NCBI RefSeq assembly: GCF_900103585.1
Contig: NZ_FNHV01000019.1
Span: 62,001-126,000 of the forward strand
Length of the DNA stretch: 64,000 bases
Reading direction: 5' to 3'
DNA from: Streptomyces sp. cf386
GTDB taxonomy: Bacteria > Actinomycetota > Actinomycetes > Streptomycetales > Streptomycetaceae
Numbering within the stretch: the stretch's first letter is position 1; the number at the start of each line of letters is the position of its first letter. This document shows, in pieces, positions 22,128 to 30,042 of this stretch. Below the pieces are notes generated by a model. That model worked only from the letters and a program-made list of their open reading frames with translations, was not told the origin of the DNA and ran no database searches. The translations under genes and the position numbers were made by a program.

Positions 22128-22198
22128 GGATTCGGGCAGGGGCTTGTGTCCGTCGTACGGCGGGTTCGCCGGGGTACGGCGGTCTGGACCGGGCGGTG

Positions 22199-23968
22199 TC
22201 AGCTCTGGGCGGGCGCGGCAATGACCGCGAGGGCGCCGTCCAGGTAGGCCGCCCGGGAGGCGCGGCGCTGGATCTTGCCGCTGGACGTTTTGGGGATGGT
22301 GCCCGGCTGGACCAACACGACGTCGCGGACCGAAAGGCCGTGGGCATCGCCGATCCCGCTGCGGATGACGTCGATGATCTTCTCCGCCTCGGACACCGCG
22401 TCCGGGGCGATCTCGGCGACGATGACGGGCTGCTCGCCGTGGGCGCCCCCGTCCGCACCATCCACACCGTCCGCACCCAGACCGCTGTTTCCGCCGTCGA
22501 CGGAGAACGCCGCCGTACAGCCGGGGCGCAGGGCCGGGTGGGCCATCTCGGCGGTCAGCTCCAGGTCCTGCGGGTAGTGGTTGCGTCCGTCGATGACGAT
22601 GAGGTCCTTCAGGCGGCCGGTGACGAACAGCTCGCCGTCGCGCAGGAATCCGAGGTCTCCGGTGCGCAGAAAGCGGCCGTCGTGGCCGGTCAGGGTGGCG
22701 CGGAAGGTCTCGCGGGTGGCGAGGGCGTTGCGCCAGTAGCCCTTGGCGACGCTCGCGCCGCGCACCCAGATCTCGCCGACCTCGCCGTCGGGCAGCTCCT
22801 CGCGCCGTTCGGGGTCGGCGACGGCGACGGTGACGTCGGGGCCGGGACGGCCGCAGCTGACGGACGCCGCGTCGGACTGGCCGGCGTGCGGGCCCGATTC
22901 GGGGGCCTGGAGCAGGGTGGGCGGGGTGTGGACCGTGCTGCCGGTGACCATCAGCGTGGCCTCGGCCAGGCCGTAGCAGGGGTAGAGGGCCTCCCGGCGG
23001 AAGCCGGCCGGGGCGAAGGTGTCGGCGAAGCGGCGGAGAGTGGCGGCGCGTACGGGTTCGGCGCCGTTGAAGGCGACCTGCCAGCTGCTGAGGTCCAGGT
23101 GGTCGAGGAGCCCGGGGGTGGCGTGCTTGAGGCACAGCTCGTAGGCGAAGTTGGGGCCGCCGCTGGTGTGCGGGCGGTATCGGGTGACCGCGGTGAGCCA
23201 GCGCTGGGGCTGCTGCAGGAAGTGCAGCGGGGAGAAGAGCGTGGCGGTCGCGCCGAGATACACCGTGTTGAGGACGGGGCCTATGAGGCCCATGTCGTGG
23301 TACACGGGCAGCCAGCTGACGAACATCTCGTGGCCGTACTCGGCGAGGACGTCCTCGGTGTGGCCCATGCGCTCGCTGATGACCCGCTCGTTGTCGAGCA
23401 GGTTTCCGTGGGTGACCATCACGCCGCGCGGGGCGGAGGTGGAGCCCGAGGTGTACTGGAGGAAGGCGACCGAGTCGGCGGTGAGGTCGGGCTCGTGCCA
23501 GGCTGCGGCCGCCTCGTCCGGGATGTCCTCGGTGGCGACGCAGGTGATGTCGGCGAGTTCGGGCAGGTGCTCCGCCATGCCGGACAGGGCCGAGATCACC
23601 TCGCGACCGCCCAGGATCACCTTGGCGTCGGCGTCGGCGATGAGCCGCTTCATCCTGGTCAGGGCACGGTGGTTCTGCGCACGGCCCTGCGGGGGGACGC
23701 CGGGCACGGCGACCACGCCGGCCGCGAGGCAGCCGAGGTAGCCGCAGATGAACTCCAGGCCGGGCGGGTACAGCAGCATGGCGCGGGTACCGGCCAGGCC
23801 GCGCTCCTGCAGCCATGCGGCGACGGCCCGGGAGCGGGCGGCGAGTCGGCCGTACGAGATCTCCTGGATCTCGCCGTCCACATCGCCTGTGACGAGGTAT
23901 CGGTAGCCGGTTCGGTCGGGGTGGTGCGAAGCGTGCGTGGTCAGCAGATCGACCAGGGAACGAACCAT
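22199..23968 (-). CDS. fatty-acyl-AMP ligase (FAAL), starter activation for assembly line 1
   Basis: The 589-residue protein belongs to the ANL superfamily and resembles FadD32-like fatty-acyl-AMP ligases. Visible motifs are FLQYTSGSTSAPRG (phosphate loop, about residue 178), WLPVYHDMGLIGP (about 222), YGLAEATL, RTGDLGF and IPKTSSGKIQRR with the terminal Lys. It should adenylate a fatty acid and pass it to the N-terminal ACP of the PKS, which starts 71 bp downstream on the same strand. A short Gly/Asp-rich insert lies before the last subdomain. The ATG at 23968 has AGGTGAG about nine bases upstream. Chain length and substrate cannot be read from sequence. Confidence 0.92.
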   Translation of the reverse strand: MVRSLVDLLTTHASHHPDRTGYRYLVTGDVDGEIQEISYGRLAARSRAVAAWLQERGLAGTRAMLLYPPGLEFICGYLGCLAAGVVAVPGVPPQGRAQNHRALTRMKRLIADADAKVILGGREVISALSGMAEHLPELADITCVATEDIPDEAAAAWHEPDLTADSVAFLQYTSGSTSAPRGVMVTHGNLLDNERVISERMGHTEDVLAEYGHEMFVSWLPVYHDMGLIGPVLNTVYLGATATLFSPLHFLQQPQRWLTAVTRYRPHTSGGPNFAYELCLKHATPGLLDHLDLSSWQVAFNGAEPVRAATLRRFADTFAPAGFRREALYPCYGLAEATLMVTGSTVHTPPTLLQAPESGPHAGQSDAASVSCGRPGPDVTVAVADPERREELPDGEVGEIWVRGASVAKGYWRNALATRETFRATLTGHDGRFLRTGDLGFLRDGELFVTGRLKDLIVIDGRNHYPQDLELTAEMAHPALRPGCTAAFSVDGGNSGLGADGVDGADGGAHGEQPVIVAEIAPDAVSEAEKIIDVIRSGIGDAHGLSVRDVVLVQPGTIPKTSSGKIQRRASRAAYLDGALAVIAAPAQS

Positions 23969-24476
23969 GTTGCGAGTCTCACCTGTCTGGATCGGTGGGC
24001 GAGGAACTGGAGTTCGAGGGGCGCGTCAGGAAAACGCGCAGACGCCTCCGCCGGTCCGGCCCCCTTGCCGGACCTGTCGTCTCGACGACCCGCCGGGGAG
24101 TTGTGGCGCTGGTCCGCCGACTCCCCGAGCCCCCCTCGTTCAACTTGCTACCGGCGAGTAACACCATAGCAAGTCCGTTCGGTCCGACGGGCCGAACGAA
24201 AGTAAACCCTATGTGTCCAAAAGGCGGTTGACCAAGCAACGACCCCCGCGCCGGCGATCCAGAGTCGACCAATCGCCCCAACTCCCGCTCCTTGTAGGCC
24301 AATTCCGACAGTCGACGCAGAAGCGAGCAGAGTCCGGCACTTTCGAAACGATGTGTCGATCGACCGTGCGAGATCGGTCGATGACGGTGTGTACTGTGCT
24401 GCGAGCGCCTCGCCCCACAACCTCGGAACCAGCCCTGTCCGACCGCTCCCGAACCGACCCCCTGGGAACCGACTCG
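23969..24476. promoter_or_regulatory. 508-bp divergent regulatory region between FAAL gene and conservon
   Basis: No convincing gene lies here. It must hold the promoters of assembly line 1 (minus) and the conservon (plus). Three dyads are visible: ACTTGCTA/TAGCAAGT (24143-24150 and 24167-24174, 16-base spacer); CGTTCGG/CCGAACG (24176-24182 and 24192-24198, 9-base spacer); and ATCGACCG/CGGTCGAT (24359-24366 and 24375-24382, 8-base spacer). The first two lie nearly back to back in the lowest-GC part of the region. The third is about 100 bases before the cvnA start. Confidence 0.65.
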
Positions 24477-26021
24477 ATGATCGAACTACCGGACCTGGTG
24501 ACCGGCGGGCTCGCCGTCGGCATGCTGTCCGCACTCGCCTTGGGCGGCGGGCTGCTGCACGCACAGCGGCAACAAGCGCGGCAGCGTGCCGAGATCGCGG
24601 CGTTACGCCGCCAACTCAAGGACGCGCTGCAGGCGTTGACCGCGGAGGTCGAGCATCTGGCGGCGCAACGCCTTCCGGCCGCGGCCCGGCAGTTGGCGCA
24701 TCCGCATGTCGCCGTGCCGGGTCCGCTGCATCCGCAGAGCTCGGGGACACCGCTGGGCCTCGCGCTGGAGCAGGTGCTGACCGGGCTGCGTACCGAGCTG
24801 ACCACGCAGCGCACCCGGATCGACGCGGCCGCACAGGCGGGCATGCGCGGGGCGACACGCGAGATCCAGGCGGCCCTGTACCGGCTGCAGGACGCGTTGC
24901 GCGGGCTCCAGCAGAAGTACGACGACCCCGAGCTGGCGCAGACCCTGTTCCGACTCGACCACGAGAACGAGCAGTCGCTGCGGCGCGCGCAGGTGGCCGC
25001 GGTGGTGTGCGGGGCCTGGGTCGGGCTCGCCCGCGAGGAGTCGCATCTCGTGGACGCGGTGTCCGGCGGCCAGGCCCGGCTCTCGGGCTACCAGCGGATC
25101 CGGGTCCACAACCACCTGGCGGCGGGGACCGGGCTCGTGTCCCATGCCGTGGAGCCGGTCGCGATCATCGTCGCCGAACTCCTCGACAACGCCCTGCGGC
25201 ACTCCGCGCCCGACACGGATGTCGTGGTCAACCTGGAACACGTCCATCACGGCGTGTGTGTCACGGTCGACGACGCGGGTCTGGGCATGACCGAGGACGA
25301 ACGCGCCCGCGCACAGCGGCTGGTGGCCGGTTCCGAGCCGATCCTCCTCACCGAGCTGGGCGATCCACCGCGCATGGGGCTCGCCGCGGTCGGGCAGCTG
25401 ACCCGGCAGTTCGACCTGAGCGTGGACGTGTCGTCGCCGTCGCCGTACGGCGGGGTGCGGGCGGTCCTGCGGGTCGACAGCCACCTGCTCAGCCGTATCG
25501 ACCCCGACGAGCGACCGCCCGCGGCCAGCGCACCGCGCTCCACGCGCAAGGCGTCCCGGGACGAAGCGTCCGTCGAGTCCCGGCACGAGGTGTCCGCCGG
25601 CTCGCCCAGCGAGACATCCGTCGGCTCCCAGCCGGAGGCCGTCGCAGGCTCCCGAGGCGAGACGTCCGCCACCTCGCACGGATACGGCGCCGAGCACGAC
25701 CACGACGCCTCCGGCACCGTGTCCGGGCATCACGCTCCGCGCGACGCCGGCGGTCTGCCGCAGCGCCGGCGCCGTACGCGGGTGACCGCCGCGTCCGGTG
25801 ACACTCCCGCGCCGCGGCCCGAGGTGCGCCGCCCGGAGCGGGCCGCCGCCGCCCTGGGCGCGCTGCAAGCCGGTACGTCCGCGGCGCGGTCGGCGGCCGG
25901 TGAAGCTGCCGACGAGGCCTCCACGGCCGTACCGGAAACCGCCCGCGCGACGCGGGAGCGGGCCGACGTCACAGCCGACGACAACGATCAGACCGACCAT
26001 GAAGGGGGAACGGCTCGATGA
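24477..26021 (+). CDS. cvnA: conservon sensor-histidine-kinase-like protein CvnA
   Basis: The 514-residue protein is the membrane-anchored, kinase-like component of a conservon, a G-protein-like signalling set of actinomycetes. One membrane segment lies at about residues 6-28, followed by a coiled-coil linker and then a GHKL ATPase domain with ELLDNALRHS (N box, about 234) and DDAGLGM (G1, about 265). The usual phospho-accepting His box is not obvious. The last 170 residues are a low-complexity Ser/Glu/Arg tail with imperfect 8-12-residue repeats. The ATG at 24477 follows GGGAA and puts the membrane segment at the N terminus; an upstream in-frame ATG at 24213 would add an Arg-rich stretch without a ribosome site. 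It overlaps cvnB by ATGA. Confidence 0.88.
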   Translation: MIELPDLVTGGLAVGMLSALALGGGLLHAQRQQARQRAEIAALRRQLKDALQALTAEVEHLAAQRLPAAARQLAHPHVAVPGPLHPQSSGTPLGLALEQVLTGLRTELTTQRTRIDAAAQAGMRGATREIQAALYRLQDALRGLQQKYDDPELAQTLFRLDHENEQSLRRAQVAAVVCGAWVGLAREESHLVDAVSGGQARLSGYQRIRVHNHLAAGTGLVSHAVEPVAIIVAELLDNALRHSAPDTDVVVNLEHVHHGVCVTVDDAGLGMTEDERARAQRLVAGSEPILLTELGDPPRMGLAAVGQLTRQFDLSVDVSSPSPYGGVRAVLRVDSHLLSRIDPDERPPAASAPRSTRKASRDEASVESRHEVSAGSPSETSVGSQPEAVAGSRGETSATSHGYGAEHDHDASGTVSGHHAPRDAGGLPQRRRRTRVTAASGDTPAPRPEVRRPERAAAALGALQAGTSAARSAAGEAADEASTAVPETARATRERADVTADDNDQTDHEGGTAR

Positions 26022-26440
26022 CCGGCCGCGATGCTGGAGACACGGCGTGGGTGCTCGAACCGATCCTGCAGGTGCCGCATGTGGTCGCCGCCGTACTGCT
26101 CACGCGGGACGGACTGGTGACCGGGTACACGGACGCGCTCACCCGGCCCTCGGCCGAGCGGGTGGCCGCGATCACCAGCACCGTGCAGGGAGCCTGCCGT
26201 ACCGCGGCGGCGGCGTTCGCCGACCGGGAGGGGGCCGAGGTGCGTCAGGTGGTCATCGAGTCGGACCACGGCTATGTGCTGATCGTGCCCACGGACCACG
26301 GCACGTGCGTGGCCGCGTACGGCGACGAGGAGGTGCGCCTCGATCTGCTCGCGCACCGGGTGCACTCGCAGGTGGCCCGGCTGGGCGAGAAGGCGATGGC
26401 CGCAGCGCCCCGAGGTGCCGACGGCGACGCGTCGGCATGA
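26018..26440 (+). CDS. cvnB: roadblock/LC7-domain protein CvnB
   Basis: The 140-residue protein has the roadblock/LC7 fold used as a G-protein partner (GAP-like role in MglB relatives). VVAAVLLTRDGLVTGY opens the domain, and a conserved YVLIVPTD strand is central. In conservons it is thought to sit at the membrane with CvnA, C and D. It overlaps cvnA at its start and cvnC at its end by four bases each, as expected for co-translated complex subunits. Confidence 0.92.
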   Translation: MTGRDAGDTAWVLEPILQVPHVVAAVLLTRDGLVTGYTDALTRPSAERVAAITSTVQGACRTAAAAFADREGAEVRQVVIESDHGYVLIVPTDHGTCVAAYGDEEVRLDLLAHRVHSQVARLGEKAMAAAPRGADGDASA

Positions 26441-26799
26441 CCGGCCGGCGTGGCGGGCGCCCGCTGGTCCCGGCGTATCTGTCGACCGGCGGTGTGACCC
26501 GGCCCAGCCGGCCCCATCTGGAGCGGCTGTCGGTGCTCACCGGCGCGCGCATACCTGCCCCCGCCGGTCTGCCCGCCGCCCAACTCGCCCTGCTGGACGC
26601 CCTGGACGAAGGTTCGCTGACCGTCGTGGAGGCCGCGGCGCTGCTGCGGTTGCCGGTGTCCGCGATACGCGTGCTGGCGGCCGAGCTCATCGACCGGGAC
26701 CTGGTGCTGTCCCGTGCGCCGATTCCGCCCGCCGGACGCTTCGACCCCGACCTGCTGAAGAGAGTGGCCGATGGCCTTCGCGCCCTCAAGCACACCTAG
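26437..26799 (+). CDS. cvnC: DUF742 protein CvnC
   Basis: The 120-residue protein is a DUF742 member. It has the typical VPAYLSTGGVTRPSR opening and a winged-helix-like second half with a SLTVVEAAALLRLPVSA helix pair. Its biochemical function is not known; in conservons it always lies between the roadblock and GTPase genes. The start is the ATG within ATGA at the cvnB stop. Its last 29 bases overlap the cvnD start in another frame. Confidence 0.9.
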   Translation: MTGRRGGRPLVPAYLSTGGVTRPSRPHLERLSVLTGARIPAPAGLPAAQLALLDALDEGSLTVVEAAALLRLPVSAIRVLAAELIDRDLVLSRAPIPPAGRFDPDLLKRVADGLRALKHT

Positions 26800-27400
26800 G
26801 GCTTCCTTGAGCCCGACCGAGGACGTCCACCTGCCCGACACCGCCCGCGACCTGGTCAAGATCCTGGTCGCCGGCCCGTTCGGCGTGGGCAAGACGACCC
26901 TGATCGACTCCGTCTCCGAGATCCGCCCGCTGCACACCGAGGAGCCGCTCAGCGAGGCGTCCGCGCAGGTGGACGATCTCGCCGGGGTGCGGGACAAGTC
27001 GACGACCACGGTCGCCGTCGACTTCGGCCGGATCAGCCTGCCCGGCGGGATCGTGCTGTATCTGTTCGGCACGCCCGGGCAGGAGCGGTTCCGGGCGCTG
27101 TGGGACGACATCGCGTACGGCGCGCTGGGTGCCCTGGTCCTGGTCGACAGCCGGCGGATCGACGCGTCGTTCGACGTGCTCGGGCTGGTGGAGGAGTCGG
27201 GGCTGCCGTACACCGTCGCCTTCAACGCCTTCCCGGACGCGCCCAGGCACCACACCGAGGAACAACTGCGCGCCGCCCTGGACCTGGACGCGGGAACACC
27301 GATGGTGACGTGTGACGCGCGGGAGGCCGACTCGTCGGTCGACGCGCTGCTCGCGCTCGTCCAGCACCTGATCGACCGTCACGCCCCGGAGGACCGGTGA
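26771..27400 (+). CDS. cvnD: conservon small GTPase CvnD
   Basis: The 209-residue Ras-like GTPase has the P loop GPFGVGKTT (about residues 35-43), switch region TTTVAVDFG and a G3-like FGTPGQERF; the usual DxxG is replaced by GTPG, as in this family. NAFP occupies the base-recognition position in place of NKxD. It is the switch component of the conservon and probably cycles with CvnB. The ATG at 26771 overlaps cvnC by 29 bases, and the stop is shared with the GTG of the next gene (GTGA). Confidence 0.92.
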   Translation: MAFAPSSTPRASLSPTEDVHLPDTARDLVKILVAGPFGVGKTTLIDSVSEIRPLHTEEPLSEASAQVDDLAGVRDKSTTTVAVDFGRISLPGGIVLYLFGTPGQERFRALWDDIAYGALGALVLVDSRRIDASFDVLGLVEESGLPYTVAFNAFPDAPRHHTEEQLRAALDLDAGTPMVTCDAREADSSVDALLALVQHLIDRHAPEDR

Positions 27401-28635
27401 CCACCTACTCCCCCGACCGCCAGGCCTTCTCCCGCTCGGCGCCCCTGCGCCTGTGGGAGGACGGCTTCGCACGGGATCCGTACCCCTACTACGACGCCCT
27501 GCGCGCCCAGGGCCCGGTCGGCTGGGCCGAGTTGGCGCCGGGCGTGCCGGCGTACGTCGTCACCGACCGGCGGGCGGCGCTGGATCTGCTGCACGACACG
27601 GAGACCTTCTCGCACGACCCGCGGCCGTGGGAGTCCACGGTCGCCGACGACTCGCCGATCCTGGGCATGATGCGCTGGCGGCCCAACACGCTGTTCGCCG
27701 ACGGCGCGGCCCATGTCCGGTACCGCACCACGCTGATCGACACCTTCGACCGGATCGAACCGCACGACCTGCGGGCCCGGGTGCACCGCGCCGTGCGGGT
27801 GCTGGTGGGCCGGATGGGGTCGAAGGGCGAGGCCGATCTGGTGGGCGAGTTCGCGCGACCGCTGATGGCGCTGGTGTTCAACAGCCTCTTCGGGCTGCCG
27901 GACAGCCAGAGCGACCGGCTCGACGTGGCGCTGGGCAAGATGATGGAGGGCGGCGCCGAAGCGGCCGAGGGCGAGGCGGAGTTCGGCGGCTACGTACTGG
28001 AGCTGATCGCGGCCAAGGCCGAGCGGCGCGGCGACGACCTGCCCAGCTGGCTGCTGGACCACCCGGCCGGGCTGACCCCCGAGGAGGTCACCTGGCAGGT
28101 GTTCCTCACCCTCGGCGCCGGGCACGAGCCGACGGCCAACCTGGTGTCCAACGCGCTCTCCCGCATCCTCGGCAACCCGCTCTACTACTCCACCCTCACC
28201 AGCGGGGCCCGCCCCGTGATGGACGCGGTCGTGGAGGTGCTGCACCACGAGACGCCGCTCGCCAACTACGGCATCCACTACGCGCGCAGGCCCGTGTCCT
28301 TCCACGGCGCCTGGATCAGGGCCGCCGTGCCGGTGGTCGTCTCCTACGGGGCGCTCGCGCGGTTCGCCGAGCGGGAGATCACCAGCGGCCGTCATCCTCA
28401 GGACGCCTCGCATCTGTCCTGGTCGGCGGGCCCGCACGCCTGCCCGGTGCGGCAGCACACGCTGCTCATCGCCACCGAGGCGATCGAGCGGCTCACCCAG
28501 TGGCTTCCCGATCTGGATCCGGTGCTGCCACGCGAGCGCCTGACGTGGCGGCCCGGCCCCTTCCACCGCTCGCTGACCTCCCTGCCCGTCCGGTTCAGCC
28601 CTCGCTCCCCCGACCAGCCTGGAGTTCCGTCGTGA
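27397..28635 (+). CDS. cytochrome P450 lacking ExxR, CYP157-like
   Basis: The 412-residue P450 starts with GTG overlapping the cvnD stop. The heme-ligand region reads SAGPHACPV with Cys at about residue 349; the usual Phe at its start is Trp and the Gly after Cys-x is absent. The I-helix motif is GAGHEPT. The K-helix motif is EVLH (E280, H283) instead of ExxR. Loss of ExxR is known for CYP157 enzymes of Streptomyces, whose genes lie in conservons beside a CYP154, so I place it there. Substrate unknown; it may act as a partner or regulator rather than a typical monooxygenase. Confidence 0.85.
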   Translation: MTTYSPDRQAFSRSAPLRLWEDGFARDPYPYYDALRAQGPVGWAELAPGVPAYVVTDRRAALDLLHDTETFSHDPRPWESTVADDSPILGMMRWRPNTLFADGAAHVRYRTTLIDTFDRIEPHDLRARVHRAVRVLVGRMGSKGEADLVGEFARPLMALVFNSLFGLPDSQSDRLDVALGKMMEGGAEAAEGEAEFGGYVLELIAAKAERRGDDLPSWLLDHPAGLTPEEVTWQVFLTLGAGHEPTANLVSNALSRILGNPLYYSTLTSGARPVMDAVVEVLHHETPLANYGIHYARRPVSFHGAWIRAAVPVVVSYGALARFAEREITSGRHPQDASHLSWSAGPHACPVRQHTLLIATEAIERLTQWLPDLDPVLPRERLTWRPGPFHRSLTSLPVRFSPRSPDQPGVPS

Positions 28636-29891
28636 CCGTGACCGACCGCATCGAACGCTTCGCCATCGACCCGTTCGGCGCCGACATCCCCGGCGAGAGC
28701 GCCCGGCTGCGCGCCCTCGGCCCGATCGTGCCCGTGGAGCTGCCCGGTGGCATTCCCGCGTGGGCGCCCACCGGCCACGACACACTCAAGGAGCTCATCC
28801 TCGACCCGCAGGTCAGCAAGGATCCCCGGCTGCACTGGAGGCTCTGGCCCGAGATCGGCGAACACCCCTCCTGGGGCTGGATCCTGGGCTGGGTCGGCGT
28901 GGTCAACATGCTGTCGACGTACGGCGCCGACCACACACGGCTGCGCAAGCTGGTCGCGCCGAGCTTCACCCAGCGGCGTACGGAGCTGATGCGCCCGCGG
29001 GTGGAGGCGATCACCGCGGAGTTGCTCGACGCGCTCGACGAGGGCGGGGCGGGCGACGACGGCGGCGAGAGCGGCCCGGTGGTCGATCTGAAAGCCGGGT
29101 TCGCCCATCCGCTGCCGATGCGGATGATCTGCGAACTGTTCGGTGTGCCGGAGGAGTTGAGGGAGGCGACCGGGACTCTCATCGCCGCCATCATGGACAC
29201 CTCCGACCCGAGCCCGGAGCACACGACGTTCGTGCAGCAGCAGATCGGCACGGTGCTGGGGGCGCTGATCGCCCACCGCGCCGAGCACCCCGGGGACGAT
29301 CTGACGACCGAGCTGATCCGGGTGCGCGACGAGGACGGCGACCGGCTCAGCGACGAGGAGTTGCTGTACACGCTGCTGCTGGTGATCGGCGCCGGTTTCG
29401 AGACGACCGTCAATCTCATCGGCAACGCGATCGTCGCCCTGCTGACCCACCCCGAGCAGTTGGCGGCCGTGCGGTCGGGAGAGATCGGCTGGGACGCGGT
29501 GATCGACGAGACGCTGCGGGTCCACCCGTCGATCGCGGCGCTGCCCCTGCGGTTCGCCGTCAGTGACATCAAGGTCGGGGACGTGACCATTCCGGCCGGG
29601 GACGCGATCATCACGACGTACGCCGCCGCGGGACTGGACCCCGTGCACTACGGGCCGGACGCGGACAGCTTCGACGCGGCGCGCGGGGCCGACGACCATC
29701 TGGCGTTCGGAATCGGTGTGCACCGCTGCATCGGCGCTCCGCTGGCCCGTGTCGAGGCCCTGACGGCGCTGCCCGCCCTCTTCGACCGCTTCCCCGGTCT
29801 GGAGTTGGCCGTGCCGGAAGAGGAGTTGCGTCAGGTGCCGTCGTTCATCGCGTTCGGCTGGCAGGAGCTACCCGTGCGGCTGCGGGCCTGA
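28632..29891 (+). CDS. cytochrome P450, CYP154-like
   Basis: The 419-residue P450 has all normal motifs: I-helix GAGFETT, ETLR (E293, R296), and the heme loop FGIGVHRCIG with Cys at about residue 366. GTG at 28632 overlaps the stop of the preceding P450 gene (GTGA), making it the sixth coupled gene of the conservon. CYP154/CYP157 pairs after cvnABCD are established in Streptomyces. The substrate is unknown; modification of the neighbouring polyketide is possible but not supported by sequence. Confidence 0.9.
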   Translation: MTVTDRIERFAIDPFGADIPGESARLRALGPIVPVELPGGIPAWAPTGHDTLKELILDPQVSKDPRLHWRLWPEIGEHPSWGWILGWVGVVNMLSTYGADHTRLRKLVAPSFTQRRTELMRPRVEAITAELLDALDEGGAGDDGGESGPVVDLKAGFAHPLPMRMICELFGVPEELREATGTLIAAIMDTSDPSPEHTTFVQQQIGTVLGALIAHRAEHPGDDLTTELIRVRDEDGDRLSDEELLYTLLLVIGAGFETTVNLIGNAIVALLTHPEQLAAVRSGEIGWDAVIDETLRVHPSIAALPLRFAVSDIKVGDVTIPAGDAIITTYAAAGLDPVHYGPDADSFDAARGADDHLAFGIGVHRCIGAPLARVEALTALPALFDRFPGLELAVPEEELRQVPSFIAFGWQELPVRLRA

Positions 29892-29908
29892 GGTTCAGGG
29901 CGCGGGGT

Positions 29909-29933
29909 GCGACCGGTCCCCCGTTCCGGTCGC
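29909..29933. terminator. bidirectional terminator between conservon and PucR gene
   Basis: An 8-bp perfect stem (29909-29916 with 29926-29933) and a 9-base loop lie 18 bases past the stop of the last conservon gene, in the gap between convergent genes. Confidence 0.55.
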
Positions 29934-30042
29934 TCCCCCGCGGCAAGTTGAACTTACGTCTACGCGGGGGGATTGGGTATCGCGTCGATGCCCGCTGCGG
30001 GGGCCGTGGGGCTCACCTGTGCACAAGTGAGTCCGGAAGGCC

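Noticed and set aside
22128..23816. The PKS frame stays open for 563 codons upstream of the chosen start.
   Set aside because: That stretch lies opposite-frame within the FAAL gene on the same strand and has Arg/Pro/His-rich composition typical of a shadow frame; the first carrier domain begins only after 22127.
24213..24476. N-terminal extension of CvnA.
   Set aside because: Arg/Ser-rich, no ribosome site, and it would bury the N-terminal membrane segment.
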